DNA of 64,000 nt from assembly GCA_036563645.1 (NCBI GenBank), contig DATCMA010000014.1, positions 1 through 64,000 of the forward strand. Direction: 5' to 3'. This DNA comes from DATCMA01 sp036563645. Its GTDB lineage: Bacteria > Actinomycetota > Actinomycetes > Mycobacteriales > Micromonosporaceae. The notes under the pieces were generated by a model. The model did not search any database. It was not told where the DNA came from and saw nothing but the letters and a program-made list of their open reading frames with translations. Made by a program: the position numbers and the translations under genes. Positions 8,393-16,808 of this stretch are shown one piece after another. The stretch's first letter is position 1, and each line of letters starts with the position of its first letter.

Positions 8393-9409
8393 ATGCCCCT
8401 GAAATTCGGCCTCGCCCTGCAAAACGACTTCCCCCCGCACGTGACTCCGGCGTCTCGGATCGCGATGCTGCGTGAGCAGGTGCGCGCCGCCGCGGCGTCC
8501 GGCATCCAGTCGATCTGGGTGCTCAACCACTACCTCGGCAACATGCAGACCCTGCAGCCGGTGCCGACCCTGGCCGCGCTCGCCGAGCACGCGGGGGACA
8601 TGTCACTGGGGACGAACATGTTCATCCTGCCGCTTCGTCACCCAGTGGAGGTGGCCGAGGACTTCGCGACGCTCGACCACATCTGCAACGGCCGCGCCAT
8701 CGCCGGGTTTGGCTTGGGGTACCGGAGCAACGAGTACGAGTCGTTCGGCATCTCCATGGACGACCGGGTGAGCCGGTACGAGGAGAGCGTGACGGTGATC
8801 CGGCAACTGTGGAGCAACGAGCCGGTCACCTTCGAAGGCAAGCACTTCGCGATCCGCAACCAGAAGATCGGTATCCCGCCGGTGCGCCCCGGTGGCCCGC
8901 CGATCTGGGTGGGCGCGGGGGTGCACAAGACGGGCGCGCGGCGCGCCGCGCGGCTCGGGGACGCGTGGATCATCCCGCCGCACGCCGAGCCGGAGAAGCT
9001 GCGCGCGATTCTGGAGTTCTACCGCGCCGAGCGGGAGCGGCTCGGTCGCGGGCCGGCTCAGGAGATCGTGGTGCGGCGGGAGCTGGTGCTCGACGAGGAC
9101 CCGCAGCGGGCCCGCGCCATTGGGCTTGAGGCGCGGGGCGCGAACACCCGGATGTACGCCCAGTTCGAGGCGCCGGACAAGACCGAGAGCTACCGCCACC
9201 TCAAGGGGCAGGAACAGCTGGAGGACGTCGCGGACAAGTCGTACCTGTTCACCGACCCCGAGACGTGTGTCGCCGCGCTGAAGGAGCTCGAAGCTATCGG
9301 CATCACGAAGGTGATCCTGCGCATGCAGTGGTTCACCCTGCCGCAGGAGCGCATGCTCCAGACGCTGGAGCTCTTCCGCGACCGCGTCCTGCCCCACTTC
9401 GTGTCGTAG
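8393..9409 (+). CDS. Luciferase-like (LLM class) oxidoreductase
   Basis: Second luciferase-like flavin/F420 oxidoreductase of the operon, 338 residues. Visible family segments are QSIWVLNHYLG near residue 40, the LGTNMFILPLRHPVEVAEDFATLDHI stretch split across two core strands, and GRAIAGFGLGYRSNEYESFG. The ATG follows CGAGGAG by seven bases. It shares domain type but little obvious sequence with the 4052 product, so they may act at different steps. The pairing of luciferase-like enzymes with acyl-CoA dehydrogenases and crotonases is a repeated feature of actinobacterial catabolic clusters; the substrate is not known. Confidence 0.9.
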   Translation: MPLKFGLALQNDFPPHVTPASRIAMLREQVRAAAASGIQSIWVLNHYLGNMQTLQPVPTLAALAEHAGDMSLGTNMFILPLRHPVEVAEDFATLDHICNGRAIAGFGLGYRSNEYESFGISMDDRVSRYEESVTVIRQLWSNEPVTFEGKHFAIRNQKIGIPPVRPGGPPIWVGAGVHKTGARRAARLGDAWIIPPHAEPEKLRAILEFYRAERERLGRGPAQEIVVRRELVLDEDPQRARAIGLEARGANTRMYAQFEAPDKTESYRHLKGQEQLEDVADKSYLFTDPETCVAALKELEAIGITKVILRMQWFTLPQERMLQTLELFRDRVLPHFVS

Positions 9410-9426
9410 CCATCGGCGGGTGCGGG

Positions 9427-10215
9427 ATGGAGAGTCCACCGATGGGCGCCGCCGTGGTGACCGGCGCGGCGCGGGGGATCGGGGAGGCGATCGCCCGGGC
9501 GTATGTCGCGGCCGGGGGATCGGTGCTGCTCACCGATATCGAGGACGACCGGGGGGAGGCGCTCGCCGCGGACCTGGGGCCGCGCGCGCGGTATCGACAC
9601 GCGGACGTGACGCGTGAGGACGACATCCAGGCCGCGATCGCCGCCGCGCAGGAGGAGTTTGGTCCGCTGGACGCGGTGTTCGCCAACGCCGGGGCGGTCG
9701 GGGTCATCGGCCGGATCGAGGAGACCTCGCTGGAGGAGTGGCGGGCGACGATCGACCTGCTCCTGACCGGTGTCTTCCTCACCGTCAAGCACGCGGTCGC
9801 GGCCATGCGCCCGCACCGGCGCGGTGCCATCGTGTGCACCGGCAGCGTAGCCGGGGTGCGCGGAGGCCTGGGACCCCACGCCTACACCGCGGCCAAGAGC
9901 GGTGTCCGAGGGCTGGTCGAATCGGTGGCGGTGGAGATCGCGCCGTACGGCTTGCGGATCAACGCTGTCGCGCCCGGGGGAACCGTGACGTCCCTCCCCG
10001 CCCGGATGCGCTTTGGTGACCCGGACGCGCTCGACGCGGTCTACGCGCGCCTCGCGGCCGCGTCGTCGAGCGGTGTGCCGACGACCGCCGCCGATGTCGC
10101 GGCGGCGGCCCTCTTCCTGGCGGGGCCGAGCGCGTCGCGGATCAACGGGGCCTGTCTCGTGATCGACGGCGGCGATGACGTGCTGTCGACGAAGGGGCGT
10201 TCCTACTACTCATAG
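9427..10215 (+). CDS. Short-chain dehydrogenase/reductase
   Basis: Classical SDR of 262 residues. It shows the cofactor motif TGAARGIG at residues 13-20, an NAG motif in FANAGAVG, the catalytic YTAAK and the C-terminal NGACLVIDGGDD segment. An acidic residue after the second strand (LLTDIEDD) suggests NAD rather than NADP. The start is ATG 9427; ATG 9442 (MGAAVVTG) is a possible alternative and would shorten the N-terminus by five residues. It is the last gene of the forward operon and faces the reductase gene at 10255 tail to tail. Confidence 0.9.
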   Translation: MESPPMGAAVVTGAARGIGEAIARAYVAAGGSVLLTDIEDDRGEALAADLGPRARYRHADVTREDDIQAAIAAAQEEFGPLDAVFANAGAVGVIGRIEETSLEEWRATIDLLLTGVFLTVKHAVAAMRPHRRGAIVCTGSVAGVRGGLGPHAYTAAKSGVRGLVESVAVEIAPYGLRINAVAPGGTVTSLPARMRFGDPDALDAVYARLAAASSSGVPTTAADVAAAALFLAGPSASRINGACLVIDGGDDVLSTKGRSYYS

Positions 10216-10254
10216 GCGCCTGGCGCACGTCATCGCCGCCGCCCGCACCGCGTC

Positions 10255-12195
10255 CTACAGCGTCGCGGCGAGGTCGTAGGCCTGCCGCGTCGCCCAGACG
10301 AGCCGCCGTGGCGCGTACGCGTCGCCGAGGATGTGCGCCTCGACGCCGCGCTGGACGAGTTCGGCGTACAGGCTGTTCTCGGGCACCGCGCCACAGGCGA
10401 GGACCACCGCGTCCACAGTGTCAATCGTGCGCGTCCGGTTTGAGTAGACGTGGCGAACCTGGACGTAGTCGGTGCCGATCTCGGTCACCTGCTCGTTGAA
10501 CCGCATCTGCACCCCCCGCGCGTCGAGCCGCCCGAGGATCGACCCGAGCAGGTAGCGGCTGACCAGCGGCGCCGGGCTGGCTGAGCCGTAGACGACGGTC
10601 ACCTCCGCGCCGCGTTCCGCCAGGAAATCCGCGACCGACAAGGGAGCGAGGTGGTCGTCCTGGGCGACCAGCACGACGTTCCCGGTGAGGGTCATGTCCT
10701 GCGCGAGGACGTCGTGGGCGAGGTGCACGTGGGGCAGCGTCTCGCCGGGGATGCCCGGCCGACGCGGGCGACCACCGGTGGCGACGATGACGACGTCCGC
10801 GCCGTAGTCCTGCACGGCGTCCGCGGTGCCGCGCCGGTTGAGCACGACGCGCACGCCGACCCGCCGCAAGCGCCGCTCCTGCCACGCGAGGTACGCGGCG
10901 TAGTCGTCGTACCGCGGCGCGCGGGTGGCGAGCGCGAGCTGGCCGCCCAGGTGGTCGCTGCTCTCCCAGAGCTCCACGTCGTGGCCGCGCTCTGCGGCGA
11001 GCCCCGCGACCTCCATGCCGGCCGGGCCGCCGCCCACGACGAGGACGCGCCGGGGCTGCTCGGTCCGGCGGAGACCCCCGAGGCGTTCCCGGGCGGCCTC
11101 GGGGTTGACCGCGCACGAGAAGCCCAGGTTCTCGACGAGCCGGCGGCTGATGCACTCGTTGCCGCCGACGCAGGGACGGACCTCGTCCTCGCGTCCCTCT
11201 CGGACCTTGGTGAGGAGCTGGCCGTCGGCGAGGTAGGCGCGGGCCATCCCGACCAGGTCGGCGTGCCCATCGGCGAGGATCTGTTCGGCGAGGGCGGCGG
11301 AGGTGACCCGTCCGGTGTAGACGACGGGAATGCGGAGCGCTTGCCGGATTTTCCCGGCCAAGGGTGCCCATTCGCCGGGCTGGTGGTGGTGGGACTGGAT
11401 GTAGCTGGGGTTACCCCACGGGCTGCCGACGGTGAGGCTGAGGTAGTCGATGAGGCCGCTCGCCTCGAGACGTTGGGCGATCGCCACCGCGTCGTCGACG
11501 GTGTAGCCGCCCGGCTCCTCCTCCCGGAGGTTGAACCGGACGCCGACGACCATGTCGCGCCCGACCGCCTCCCGTACCGCCTGGAGGATTCGCAGGGGGA
11601 ACCGCAGCCGGTTCTCAAGAGACCCGCCGTACTCGTCCGTCCGGTGGTTCGTCAGCGGCGAGACGAACCACTCGAGCAGGTCGTCGTGGTTGAGGTGGAG
11701 CTCGACCCCGTCCGCGCCCGCGAGCCGGACTTGGGAGGCGCTGAACCGGTACTCCTCGACGAAGTAGTCGATCTCGTCGAGCGTGAGGGGGTGAGGCACG
11801 AGGTTGATCACCGGGCCGGAGAGCACCGGGCTCGGGCCGTGAGGCATACCCCCCTGCATGATCATCTGTACGGTCAGTCGAGTATCGTCGGCGTGCAGCG
11901 CCTCGGCGAGTCGCCCGACCCGGTCCACAAAGAACGGCGCGCGGAAGTGGCCGGAGATCGTGGCGCCCACACCGGTCGGCTCGAACCCAGGTACCAGGCT
12001 GTTGCGGATGTGGGCGGATACCCCGTCAATCCACCCCGCCGAGGTGCGTGCCTTCCAGTAGGCGATGTGCCCTTCGGCCTCAGCGTCCGTGCCCCATAAC
12101 GAGGACACCACGTGACCGTGGGGGGTGAGGACCAGACGGTTTTTCACCGTCATCGGTCCGACGGTCAGCGGCGAGAAGAGATTGGGATATGTCAC
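10255..12195 (-). CDS. NADH:flavin oxidoreductase / 2,4-dienoyl-CoA reductase-like enzyme
   Basis: A 646-residue protein with an N-terminal FMN-binding old-yellow-enzyme barrel (about 1-335), an iron-sulfur region and C-terminal FAD/NAD domains beginning with VVGGGPAGMEVAG near 375. This is the architecture of 2,4-dienoyl-CoA reductase and trimethylamine dehydrogenase. The cluster region has Cys342, Cys348 and Cys361 spaced exactly as in trimethylamine dehydrogenase, but the second cysteine is Gly345, so the [4Fe-4S] site is incomplete. The GTG start has GGAGG at 12203-12207 and overlaps the regulator stop as GTGA. It probably reduces a double bond in an unsaturated CoA ester or ring. Confidence 0.9.
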   Translation of the reverse strand: MTYPNLFSPLTVGPMTVKNRLVLTPHGHVVSSLWGTDAEAEGHIAYWKARTSAGWIDGVSAHIRNSLVPGFEPTGVGATISGHFRAPFFVDRVGRLAEALHADDTRLTVQMIMQGGMPHGPSPVLSGPVINLVPHPLTLDEIDYFVEEYRFSASQVRLAGADGVELHLNHDDLLEWFVSPLTNHRTDEYGGSLENRLRFPLRILQAVREAVGRDMVVGVRFNLREEEPGGYTVDDAVAIAQRLEASGLIDYLSLTVGSPWGNPSYIQSHHHQPGEWAPLAGKIRQALRIPVVYTGRVTSAALAEQILADGHADLVGMARAYLADGQLLTKVREGREDEVRPCVGGNECISRRLVENLGFSCAVNPEAARERLGGLRRTEQPRRVLVVGGGPAGMEVAGLAAERGHDVELWESSDHLGGQLALATRAPRYDDYAAYLAWQERRLRRVGVRVVLNRRGTADAVQDYGADVVIVATGGRPRRPGIPGETLPHVHLAHDVLAQDMTLTGNVVLVAQDDHLAPLSVADFLAERGAEVTVVYGSASPAPLVSRYLLGSILGRLDARGVQMRFNEQVTEIGTDYVQVRHVYSNRTRTIDTVDAVVLACGAVPENSLYAELVQRGVEAHILGDAYAPRRLVWATRQAYDLAATL

Positions 12196-12812
12196 GATCG
12201 TGCCTCCGAATATGTGGCCGCCGCGGACAGGACGAAATCGACGAGCTGTTGGGCGTATCGGGAACGGGTGGCCGCGGCCTTGGTCCGGAGCTGATCGGGG
12301 ACCGCGACCGGCCGGAGCATGGCGGCCCCGCAAATGGTGTCGAGGATGAGGGTGACGGACGTGTGCGGCGGCAGTTCGCCTCGCGCGATGGCGCGGCGGA
12401 CAATGCCACGCGTCGTCGCCACCTGCGCCGCCCGGATCTTCTTCCACCGTTCGGCGAGGGCGGGATTGACTGCGGACTCGACCACCATGCGGCGGGCCGC
12501 GAGGCCACGCCGTCCCTCGTAGAGCTCCAGCAACAGCTCGGCTAATGCGAGGAGATCCTGGCGAACGTTTCCCGTGTCAATCGACGCGATCGGTCGAAAC
12601 GTGGCGGCGACGGCCTCGGTGAGAAGTTCCTCCTTGCTGCTCCAGCGGAGATACACCGACGCCTTTCCGACCCGTGCGGCGCGCGCGACCGCGTCGATGC
12701 TGAATCCCGACCAACCGGCGTGGGCAAAAACCTCAATGGCAGCCTCGGTTATCCGTCGATCCACGTCGGGATCGCGGGGTCGGCCGGGCCGCTCCATGGA
12801 TTCGTTCGCCAC
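12192..12812 (-). CDS. TetR-family transcriptional regulator
   Basis: Helix-turn-helix regulator of about 206 residues. The DNA-binding domain is evident: ITEAAIEVFAHAGWSGFSID followed by the recognition helix region ARVGKASVYLRWSSKEELL. The rest is a ligand-binding domain with no recognisable signature. The start GTG 12812 is chosen for AAGGCGG just upstream; ATG 12797 (MERPGRP) is an alternative. Its stop overlaps the start of the reductase gene, so the two are co-translated. It is transcribed away from the fused acyl-CoA dehydrogenase, and the 55-base gap between them must hold both promoters, which suggests it controls both. Confidence 0.9.
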   Translation of the reverse strand: MANESMERPGRPRDPDVDRRITEAAIEVFAHAGWSGFSIDAVARAARVGKASVYLRWSSKEELLTEAVAATFRPIASIDTGNVRQDLLALAELLLELYEGRRGLAARRMVVESAVNPALAERWKKIRAAQVATTRGIVRRAIARGELPPHTSVTLILDTICGAAMLRPVAVPDQLRTKAAATRSRYAQQLVDFVLSAAATYSEARS

Positions 12813-12830
12813 GTGATCCGCCTTCGCGGG

Positions 12831-12859
12831 TTGACGCCGCAGCGTGTGGGGTTCAGTAT
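12831..12859 (+). promoter_or_regulatory. Promoter of the fused acyl-CoA dehydrogenase, possibly leaderless
   Basis: TTGACG (12831-12836) and CAGTAT (12854-12859) are separated by 17 bases. The expected start site falls at about 12866-12868, on or beside the ATG at 12868, and no ribosome-binding sequence precedes that ATG, so a leaderless transcript is plausible. Confidence 0.5.
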
Positions 12860-12888
12860 TCCTGATCATGGACGGCAACCGTTCAGTA
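12851..12888. repeat. Direct repeat GTTCAGTA, two copies 30 bp apart
   Basis: GTTCAGTA occurs at 12851-12858, overlapping the -10 element, and again at 12881-12888 inside the first codons of the dehydrogenase. The 30-bp period (about three helical turns) puts both copies on one face of the DNA, which would suit cooperative regulator binding, but chance cannot be excluded. Confidence 0.35.
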
Positions 12889-14970
12889 AGTCAACGCTCT
12901 CCGGAAGACGTACGGGTATTCGCGGAAGCGGTAGCGGGCACGCTAGAAGCATCGTGGGGAGCAGCCACCTCCGCCCCAATCGGCGACCTTGACGCTGTGC
13001 ACGCGGCTGCCGTCCACCAGGGGTGGTACGAACTCGGGGCGGAAAAGGCGCTGGACTTCCTCATCGCCGCCGAGCGGGAATTGGGCCGTCGCGGCTGTCC
13101 GCTTCCCCTGGCGGACGCGTACGTCGCGGCGATCCTGCTGCCCGCCGAGCTTCGAGAGCAGGTCGAGGCGGGGACGCTGCGTCCCGTCGCGGTGGTGGGG
13201 CCGCGTCCGCGCGACGGCCTCCTCGAGTGCGTCGAGGGCGCGGCCGGCGCCACGCACGTCCTCCGGCTCGACCCGCAGCGGCGGAGCGCCGAACTCCTGC
13301 CGATCGTCGAGGTGGAGCCGACACCCGGACTGGCCATCCCCGCGTGGTCTCGAGTCCGGACGGGATTCGACGCCGTACCGGTCGCGTGGCGCGACGAGGC
13401 ACCCGCGGTCCTGCGGCTCGCGGTGGCGGCGCGGGCCCTCGCCGCCGCCGGCCGTGTCCACGAGCTCGCCGTCGCGCACGCGAAAGTGCGCCGCCAATTC
13501 GGCCGGGTCATCGGGGGATTCGGCGCGGTGCAGCAGCGCGTGGCGGCGTGCCACATCGACCTGACCGCCGGCGAGGCGCTCATCGACGAGGCGGTCGCCG
13601 CCTGGCAGCGGGAGGCGCCGGACGCCGACCTCGCCATCGCCTTGGCGGTCCGGTTCGTGACGGATACGGCGACGAGCATCTGTTTCGGTGCGCAACACAC
13701 GCTGGGGGCGATCGGCTATTTCGAGGAGCACGAGGCGGCGTGGCTCTTCCGCCGGGTGCACGCGGATCGCCTCCTCCTCGTGGCCTACGGCGACGACGGC
13801 GTGGCGACCGCCTTGTTGGACGACGGGCGGGGATTGCCCGCGCTGGACCTGGGGCCACGGGCGGAGGCGTTTCGCGCGGAGATCCACGAGATGCTCGACC
13901 GGCACCGCGTGGACGGGCAGATCGACCCGGAGTCGCTCCGGCGGGAGATGGCGGAGCGGGGGCTCTTCGCGGCGGGCTGGCCGACGTCCGAGGGGGGCCT
14001 CGAGTGCAGCACCGAGGAGCAGGTCGTCCTGCACGAGGAGTTGAAGTACGCCGGCGGGCCGGTCGACCGGGCGATGAGCGCGACGCTCCTCATCGGACAT
14101 TCACTGTTGCGGCACGGCACTCCCGAACAGAAGGCCACGTTCTTGCCGCTGCTGCGCGAAGGGAAGCTGGCCTTCTGCCTGGGCTACAGCGAGCCCGAGG
14201 CGGGCAGCGACCTCGCCTCGCTGCGGACCCGGGCCGTCCGGGACGGCGACTCGTGGATCATCGATGGTCAAAAGACCTGGACGACGCGGGCGCACACGGC
14301 GAGCCACATCTGGCTCGCGGTGCGCACGGACCCGAACGCCCCACGGCCGCACGCGGGCATCACGATCTTCCTCGTCCCCATGGACACCCCGGGCATCACG
14401 CTCCAACAGCACCGCGCCCTGTCCGGTGAGATCTCGTGCAGTGTCTTCTTCGACAACGTCCGCGTCCCGGACTCCATGCGGGTGGGCGAGGTCAACGGCG
14501 GCTGGCGGGTGATCACTGACGCCTTGGCCGCGGAGCGCGTCGTCATGGGCGGGGTGGCCGCGACCATGCGGCGGAACTTGGACGCGGCGCTGGCGATTCT
14601 CCGGCGGGATCCGTCCGCTGTAGACGGTGCGCGTCGGGACCTGCTCGCGCGTCTCGCCGCGCGCCTCCAGGCGGCTCGGGTCCTCGTCGTGCGCGCCACG
14701 AGGGCGATGGAGACGGGCGAGGCGCGCGTCGCTGGGCCGATGGCGGCGGTGCTCAGTGGTGAACTCGCTGAGGAGCTCGCTCAGGCGATCTTGGAGCTGC
14801 TGGGGCCCACCGGTGCCCTGGCCGCGGGCGCGCCGGGGGCCGCGTGTCCGCCGGCGGGACCCAGCTTCGAGGCCGCGCTCCGGTTGTCGCCGATGTTCGT
14901 CATCGGTGGCGGCACCAACGACATTCAGCGCGGCATCATCGCGCGTTCGCTCGGCTTGCCGCGGGAGTAG
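12868..14970 (+). CDS. Fused double acyl-CoA dehydrogenase (beta-alpha, FadE34-like)
   Basis: A 700-residue protein made of two acyl-CoA dehydrogenase modules. The N-terminal half (about 1-335) resembles a beta-type subunit, with TLGAIGYFEEHEAAWLFRR near 278-296 in the degenerate active-site position. The C-terminal half (about 345-700) is a complete alpha-type enzyme: LGYSEPEAGSDLASL near 437, DGQKTWTT, LAAERV with Glu556 as the likely catalytic base, and GGGTNDIQRGIIA at the end. The mycobacterial steroid side-chain enzyme FadE34 is known to have this two-module size. The start may instead be GTG 12844. The gene stands alone, divergent from the TetR gene. Confidence 0.9.
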   Translation: MDGNRSVSQRSPEDVRVFAEAVAGTLEASWGAATSAPIGDLDAVHAAAVHQGWYELGAEKALDFLIAAERELGRRGCPLPLADAYVAAILLPAELREQVEAGTLRPVAVVGPRPRDGLLECVEGAAGATHVLRLDPQRRSAELLPIVEVEPTPGLAIPAWSRVRTGFDAVPVAWRDEAPAVLRLAVAARALAAAGRVHELAVAHAKVRRQFGRVIGGFGAVQQRVAACHIDLTAGEALIDEAVAAWQREAPDADLAIALAVRFVTDTATSICFGAQHTLGAIGYFEEHEAAWLFRRVHADRLLLVAYGDDGVATALLDDGRGLPALDLGPRAEAFRAEIHEMLDRHRVDGQIDPESLRREMAERGLFAAGWPTSEGGLECSTEEQVVLHEELKYAGGPVDRAMSATLLIGHSLLRHGTPEQKATFLPLLREGKLAFCLGYSEPEAGSDLASLRTRAVRDGDSWIIDGQKTWTTRAHTASHIWLAVRTDPNAPRPHAGITIFLVPMDTPGITLQQHRALSGEISCSVFFDNVRVPDSMRVGEVNGGWRVITDALAAERVVMGGVAATMRRNLDAALAILRRDPSAVDGARRDLLARLAARLQAARVLVVRATRAMETGEARVAGPMAAVLSGELAEELAQAILELLGPTGALAAGAPGAACPPAGPSFEAALRLSPMFVIGGGTNDIQRGIIARSLGLPRE

Positions 14971-14985
14971 CCGGAGCGGGTGATG

Positions 14986-15040
14986 GGGTGGGCCGCGGAT
15001 GAGGCGGCCCGCCCTGCCATCACGCCGGCGCGGCCCACCC
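14986..15040. terminator. Nested hairpin between convergent genes
   Basis: GGGTGGGCCGCG (14986-14997) pairs perfectly with CGCGGCCCACCC (15029-15040); inside it GGGCCGC can also pair with GCGGCCC at 15004-15010. It sits between two convergent stops and overlaps the end of the SnoaL-like gene. There is no T-run, so it may act as a bidirectional pause or processing structure. Confidence 0.4.
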
Positions 15041-15487
15041 GGTCGCCAGGTCCGTGGTGACGTGTGGCGTGATGGTCTTCGCTTCGAACAGGGGGACGCC
15101 GTCGGTCACGCGGATCCGATCGCGGTAGGTGCCCCAACCGATGGTGGAGCTCTCCCGGTCGCGGCCGGTGAAGATGAAGTAGGACTCGATCTCGACCAAG
15201 CCCGGCCCGAGGTGGCGCGTCTTGAGGTTCATGATGAAGTGGCGCCGGTCCCCGGTCTGCGCTGCGATCCGGCTGCGATAGAACGCGGCGATCTCGTCAC
15301 GGCCACGGAATTCGCCGGACGGCACCGACAGCACCGCGTCCTCGGTGAAGAGCGCCGCGACCGATTCTGGGGTGGGGCGGTCGAGGGTCTTCGCGTAGGC
15401 GTGGAGGTGGTTGCGCGCCGCCTCGATCTCCTCAAGCCGCTGGAGTCGGGCGAGGATGTCGCTGAGCGACGCGGAGGCGTCTGTCAT
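15020..15487 (-). CDS. SnoaL-like / NTF2-fold protein
   Basis: A 155-residue single-domain protein of the SnoaL_4/NTF2-like fold. The cone-shaped fold is suggested by an N-terminal helix (LQRLEEIEAARNHLHAYA), the segment ALFTEDAVLSVPSGEFRGRDEIAAFY and strands ending in GWGTYRDRIRV. Family members are cyclases, isomerases, dehydratases or small subunits of ring-hydroxylating dioxygenases; no catalytic assignment is possible here. The start overlaps the stop of the ferredoxin reductase gene as ATGA, so it is made together with that reductase and may serve the same oxygenase system. Confidence 0.82.
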   Translation of the reverse strand: MTDASASLSDILARLQRLEEIEAARNHLHAYAKTLDRPTPESVAALFTEDAVLSVPSGEFRGRDEIAAFYRSRIAAQTGDRRHFIMNLKTRHLGPGLVEIESYFIFTGRDRESSTIGWGTYRDRIRVTDGVPLFEAKTITPHVTTDLATGWAAPA

Positions 15488-16707
15488 GTGGTTCTCCTTG
15501 GGGTCCAGGGCGCCTGCTCCAGCAGCTCGTCGATGGGGGCGTGTGTCGCGACCGCGGTCCGGCAGCGGGCGAGCGCCGCTGGCATGTTCATCGTGACAGC
15601 GGCCTGGACCCGGCCGGCCGAGACGTAGAGGGCGAGGAACCGACGCGCGTCGAGCTCGCCGGTCGCGATGACCAGCTCGTCGTCGGCCTCGGGGACCCCC
15701 ATCCCTTGGATCTTGACGTCGTACTGGTCGCTCCAGAAGTAGGGCACCTCGCTGAGCGTCCGCTCCTGGCCTGGTGGGGCGAGGAGGTTGCTCGCCACGA
15801 GCGTCGCGGTGTCCGCGGCGCTCGTCCAGTGCTCCAGCCGCACGCTCCGCCGGCTACCGGGGTAGGGCATGCGGGCGACGTCGCCGACCGCGTAGACATC
15901 GGGAAGCGAGGTCTTGCCGGTGGCGTCGCAGACGACGCCGTCGTCGATGTCCACTCCGGACTCGGCGAGCCATTCGGTCTCCGGGACCGACCCAATGGCG
16001 AGCACGACCAGGTCCGTGGGAATCCGGTCCCCGTCTCGGGTGACCACCGCCTCGACGGTCGTGTCGCCGTCGAGCCGCTCCACCGCGCAGCCGACGCGGA
16101 CGTCGACGCCGTGGGATCGGTGCAGCTCCGCCGCCACACCGCCGAGCCGCGGCCCGAGGACGCGCAGCATCGGGGAGGGGAGCTCGTCGAGCAGGGTGAC
16201 CGCGAGGCCCAAGGCCCGGGCGCTGGCGGCGATTTCGCAGCCGAGGACGCCGGCGCCCACCACGGTGACGTGGCGCGCGGCCCGCAGCGCAAAGCGGAGG
16301 GACAGACAGTCCTCCCAGGTGCGCAGGACGTACACGTTGGCGAACCGCTGCCACTCGGGGATGGTTCGAGCGCGCGCTCCTGTCGCGATGACCAGCCGGT
16401 CGTAGCGCACCTCGCTGCCATCGTGCAGGGCGACACAGCGCGTGCGCGGGTCCAGCCCAATCGCGCGCGTCCCGAGCCGGAGGTCGAGGTCGAGCTCGGC
16501 GTACGCGTCGATGGGGCGCAGCAGGACCGGCGCTGGTTCCTCGTCTTTGACGAGCAGCCCCTTAGACAGCGGGGGACGGTCGTACGGGTGCCAAGGCTCG
16601 GCACCGATCAGGGTGACAGGCCCCGTGTGCCCCATCCGCCGCAGCCGCTCCGCGGTGCGCAGACCGGCGAGGCCACCTCCCACGATCACTACCCGACCTG
16701 ACGACAT
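15484..16707 (-). CDS. FAD-dependent ferredoxin (or rubredoxin) reductase
   Basis: A 407-residue pyridine nucleotide-disulfide family reductase that passes electrons from NAD(P)H to a ferredoxin. It has the N-terminal FAD motif VVIVGGGLAGLRTAERLRR, the conserved PYDRPPLSK segment, a central NAD motif VTVVGAGVLGCEIAAS and the C-terminal DVYAVGDVARMPYP flavin motif. Such reductases serve P450 and Rieske systems, so it is the natural partner for the [3Fe-4S] ferredoxin at 25213 and the two P450s. The ATG is preceded by AGAGGTAG. It is transcribed divergently from the aldehyde dehydrogenase. Confidence 0.92.
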   Translation of the reverse strand: MSSGRVVIVGGGLAGLRTAERLRRMGHTGPVTLIGAEPWHPYDRPPLSKGLLVKDEEPAPVLLRPIDAYAELDLDLRLGTRAIGLDPRTRCVALHDGSEVRYDRLVIATGARARTIPEWQRFANVYVLRTWEDCLSLRFALRAARHVTVVGAGVLGCEIAASARALGLAVTLLDELPSPMLRVLGPRLGGVAAELHRSHGVDVRVGCAVERLDGDTTVEAVVTRDGDRIPTDLVVLAIGSVPETEWLAESGVDIDDGVVCDATGKTSLPDVYAVGDVARMPYPGSRRSVRLEHWTSAADTATLVASNLLAPPGQERTLSEVPYFWSDQYDVKIQGMGVPEADDELVIATGELDARRFLALYVSAGRVQAAVTMNMPAALARCRTAVATHAPIDELLEQAPWTPRRTT

Positions 16708-16734
16708 GACTACCTCTTGTGTGACGGGCCACTC

Positions 16735-16763
16735 TTGAATATCTTACGTTTCATTATCATGAT
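16735..16763 (+). promoter_or_regulatory. Promoter candidate for the aldehyde dehydrogenase operon
   Basis: TTGAAT (16735-16740) and CATGAT (16758-16763) with a 17-base spacer, in the 101-base divergent gap. The -10 overlaps the 11-bp box at 16754-16764. Confidence 0.4.
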
Positions 16764-16764
16764 T
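16754..16764. promoter_or_regulatory. Shared 11-bp box TTATCATGATT, copy 1
   Basis: The box lies between divergent reductase and aldehyde dehydrogenase genes and contains the palindrome ATCATGAT. An identical 11-mer lies in the divergent gap at 48945-48955. In GC-rich DNA two exact copies, both in divergent promoters, suggest a common regulator. Confidence 0.45.
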
Positions 16765-16808
16765 CTGCAAACACTGCTCGGCGGTTGGGACAGCAGGGAG
16801 GTCGGGCT

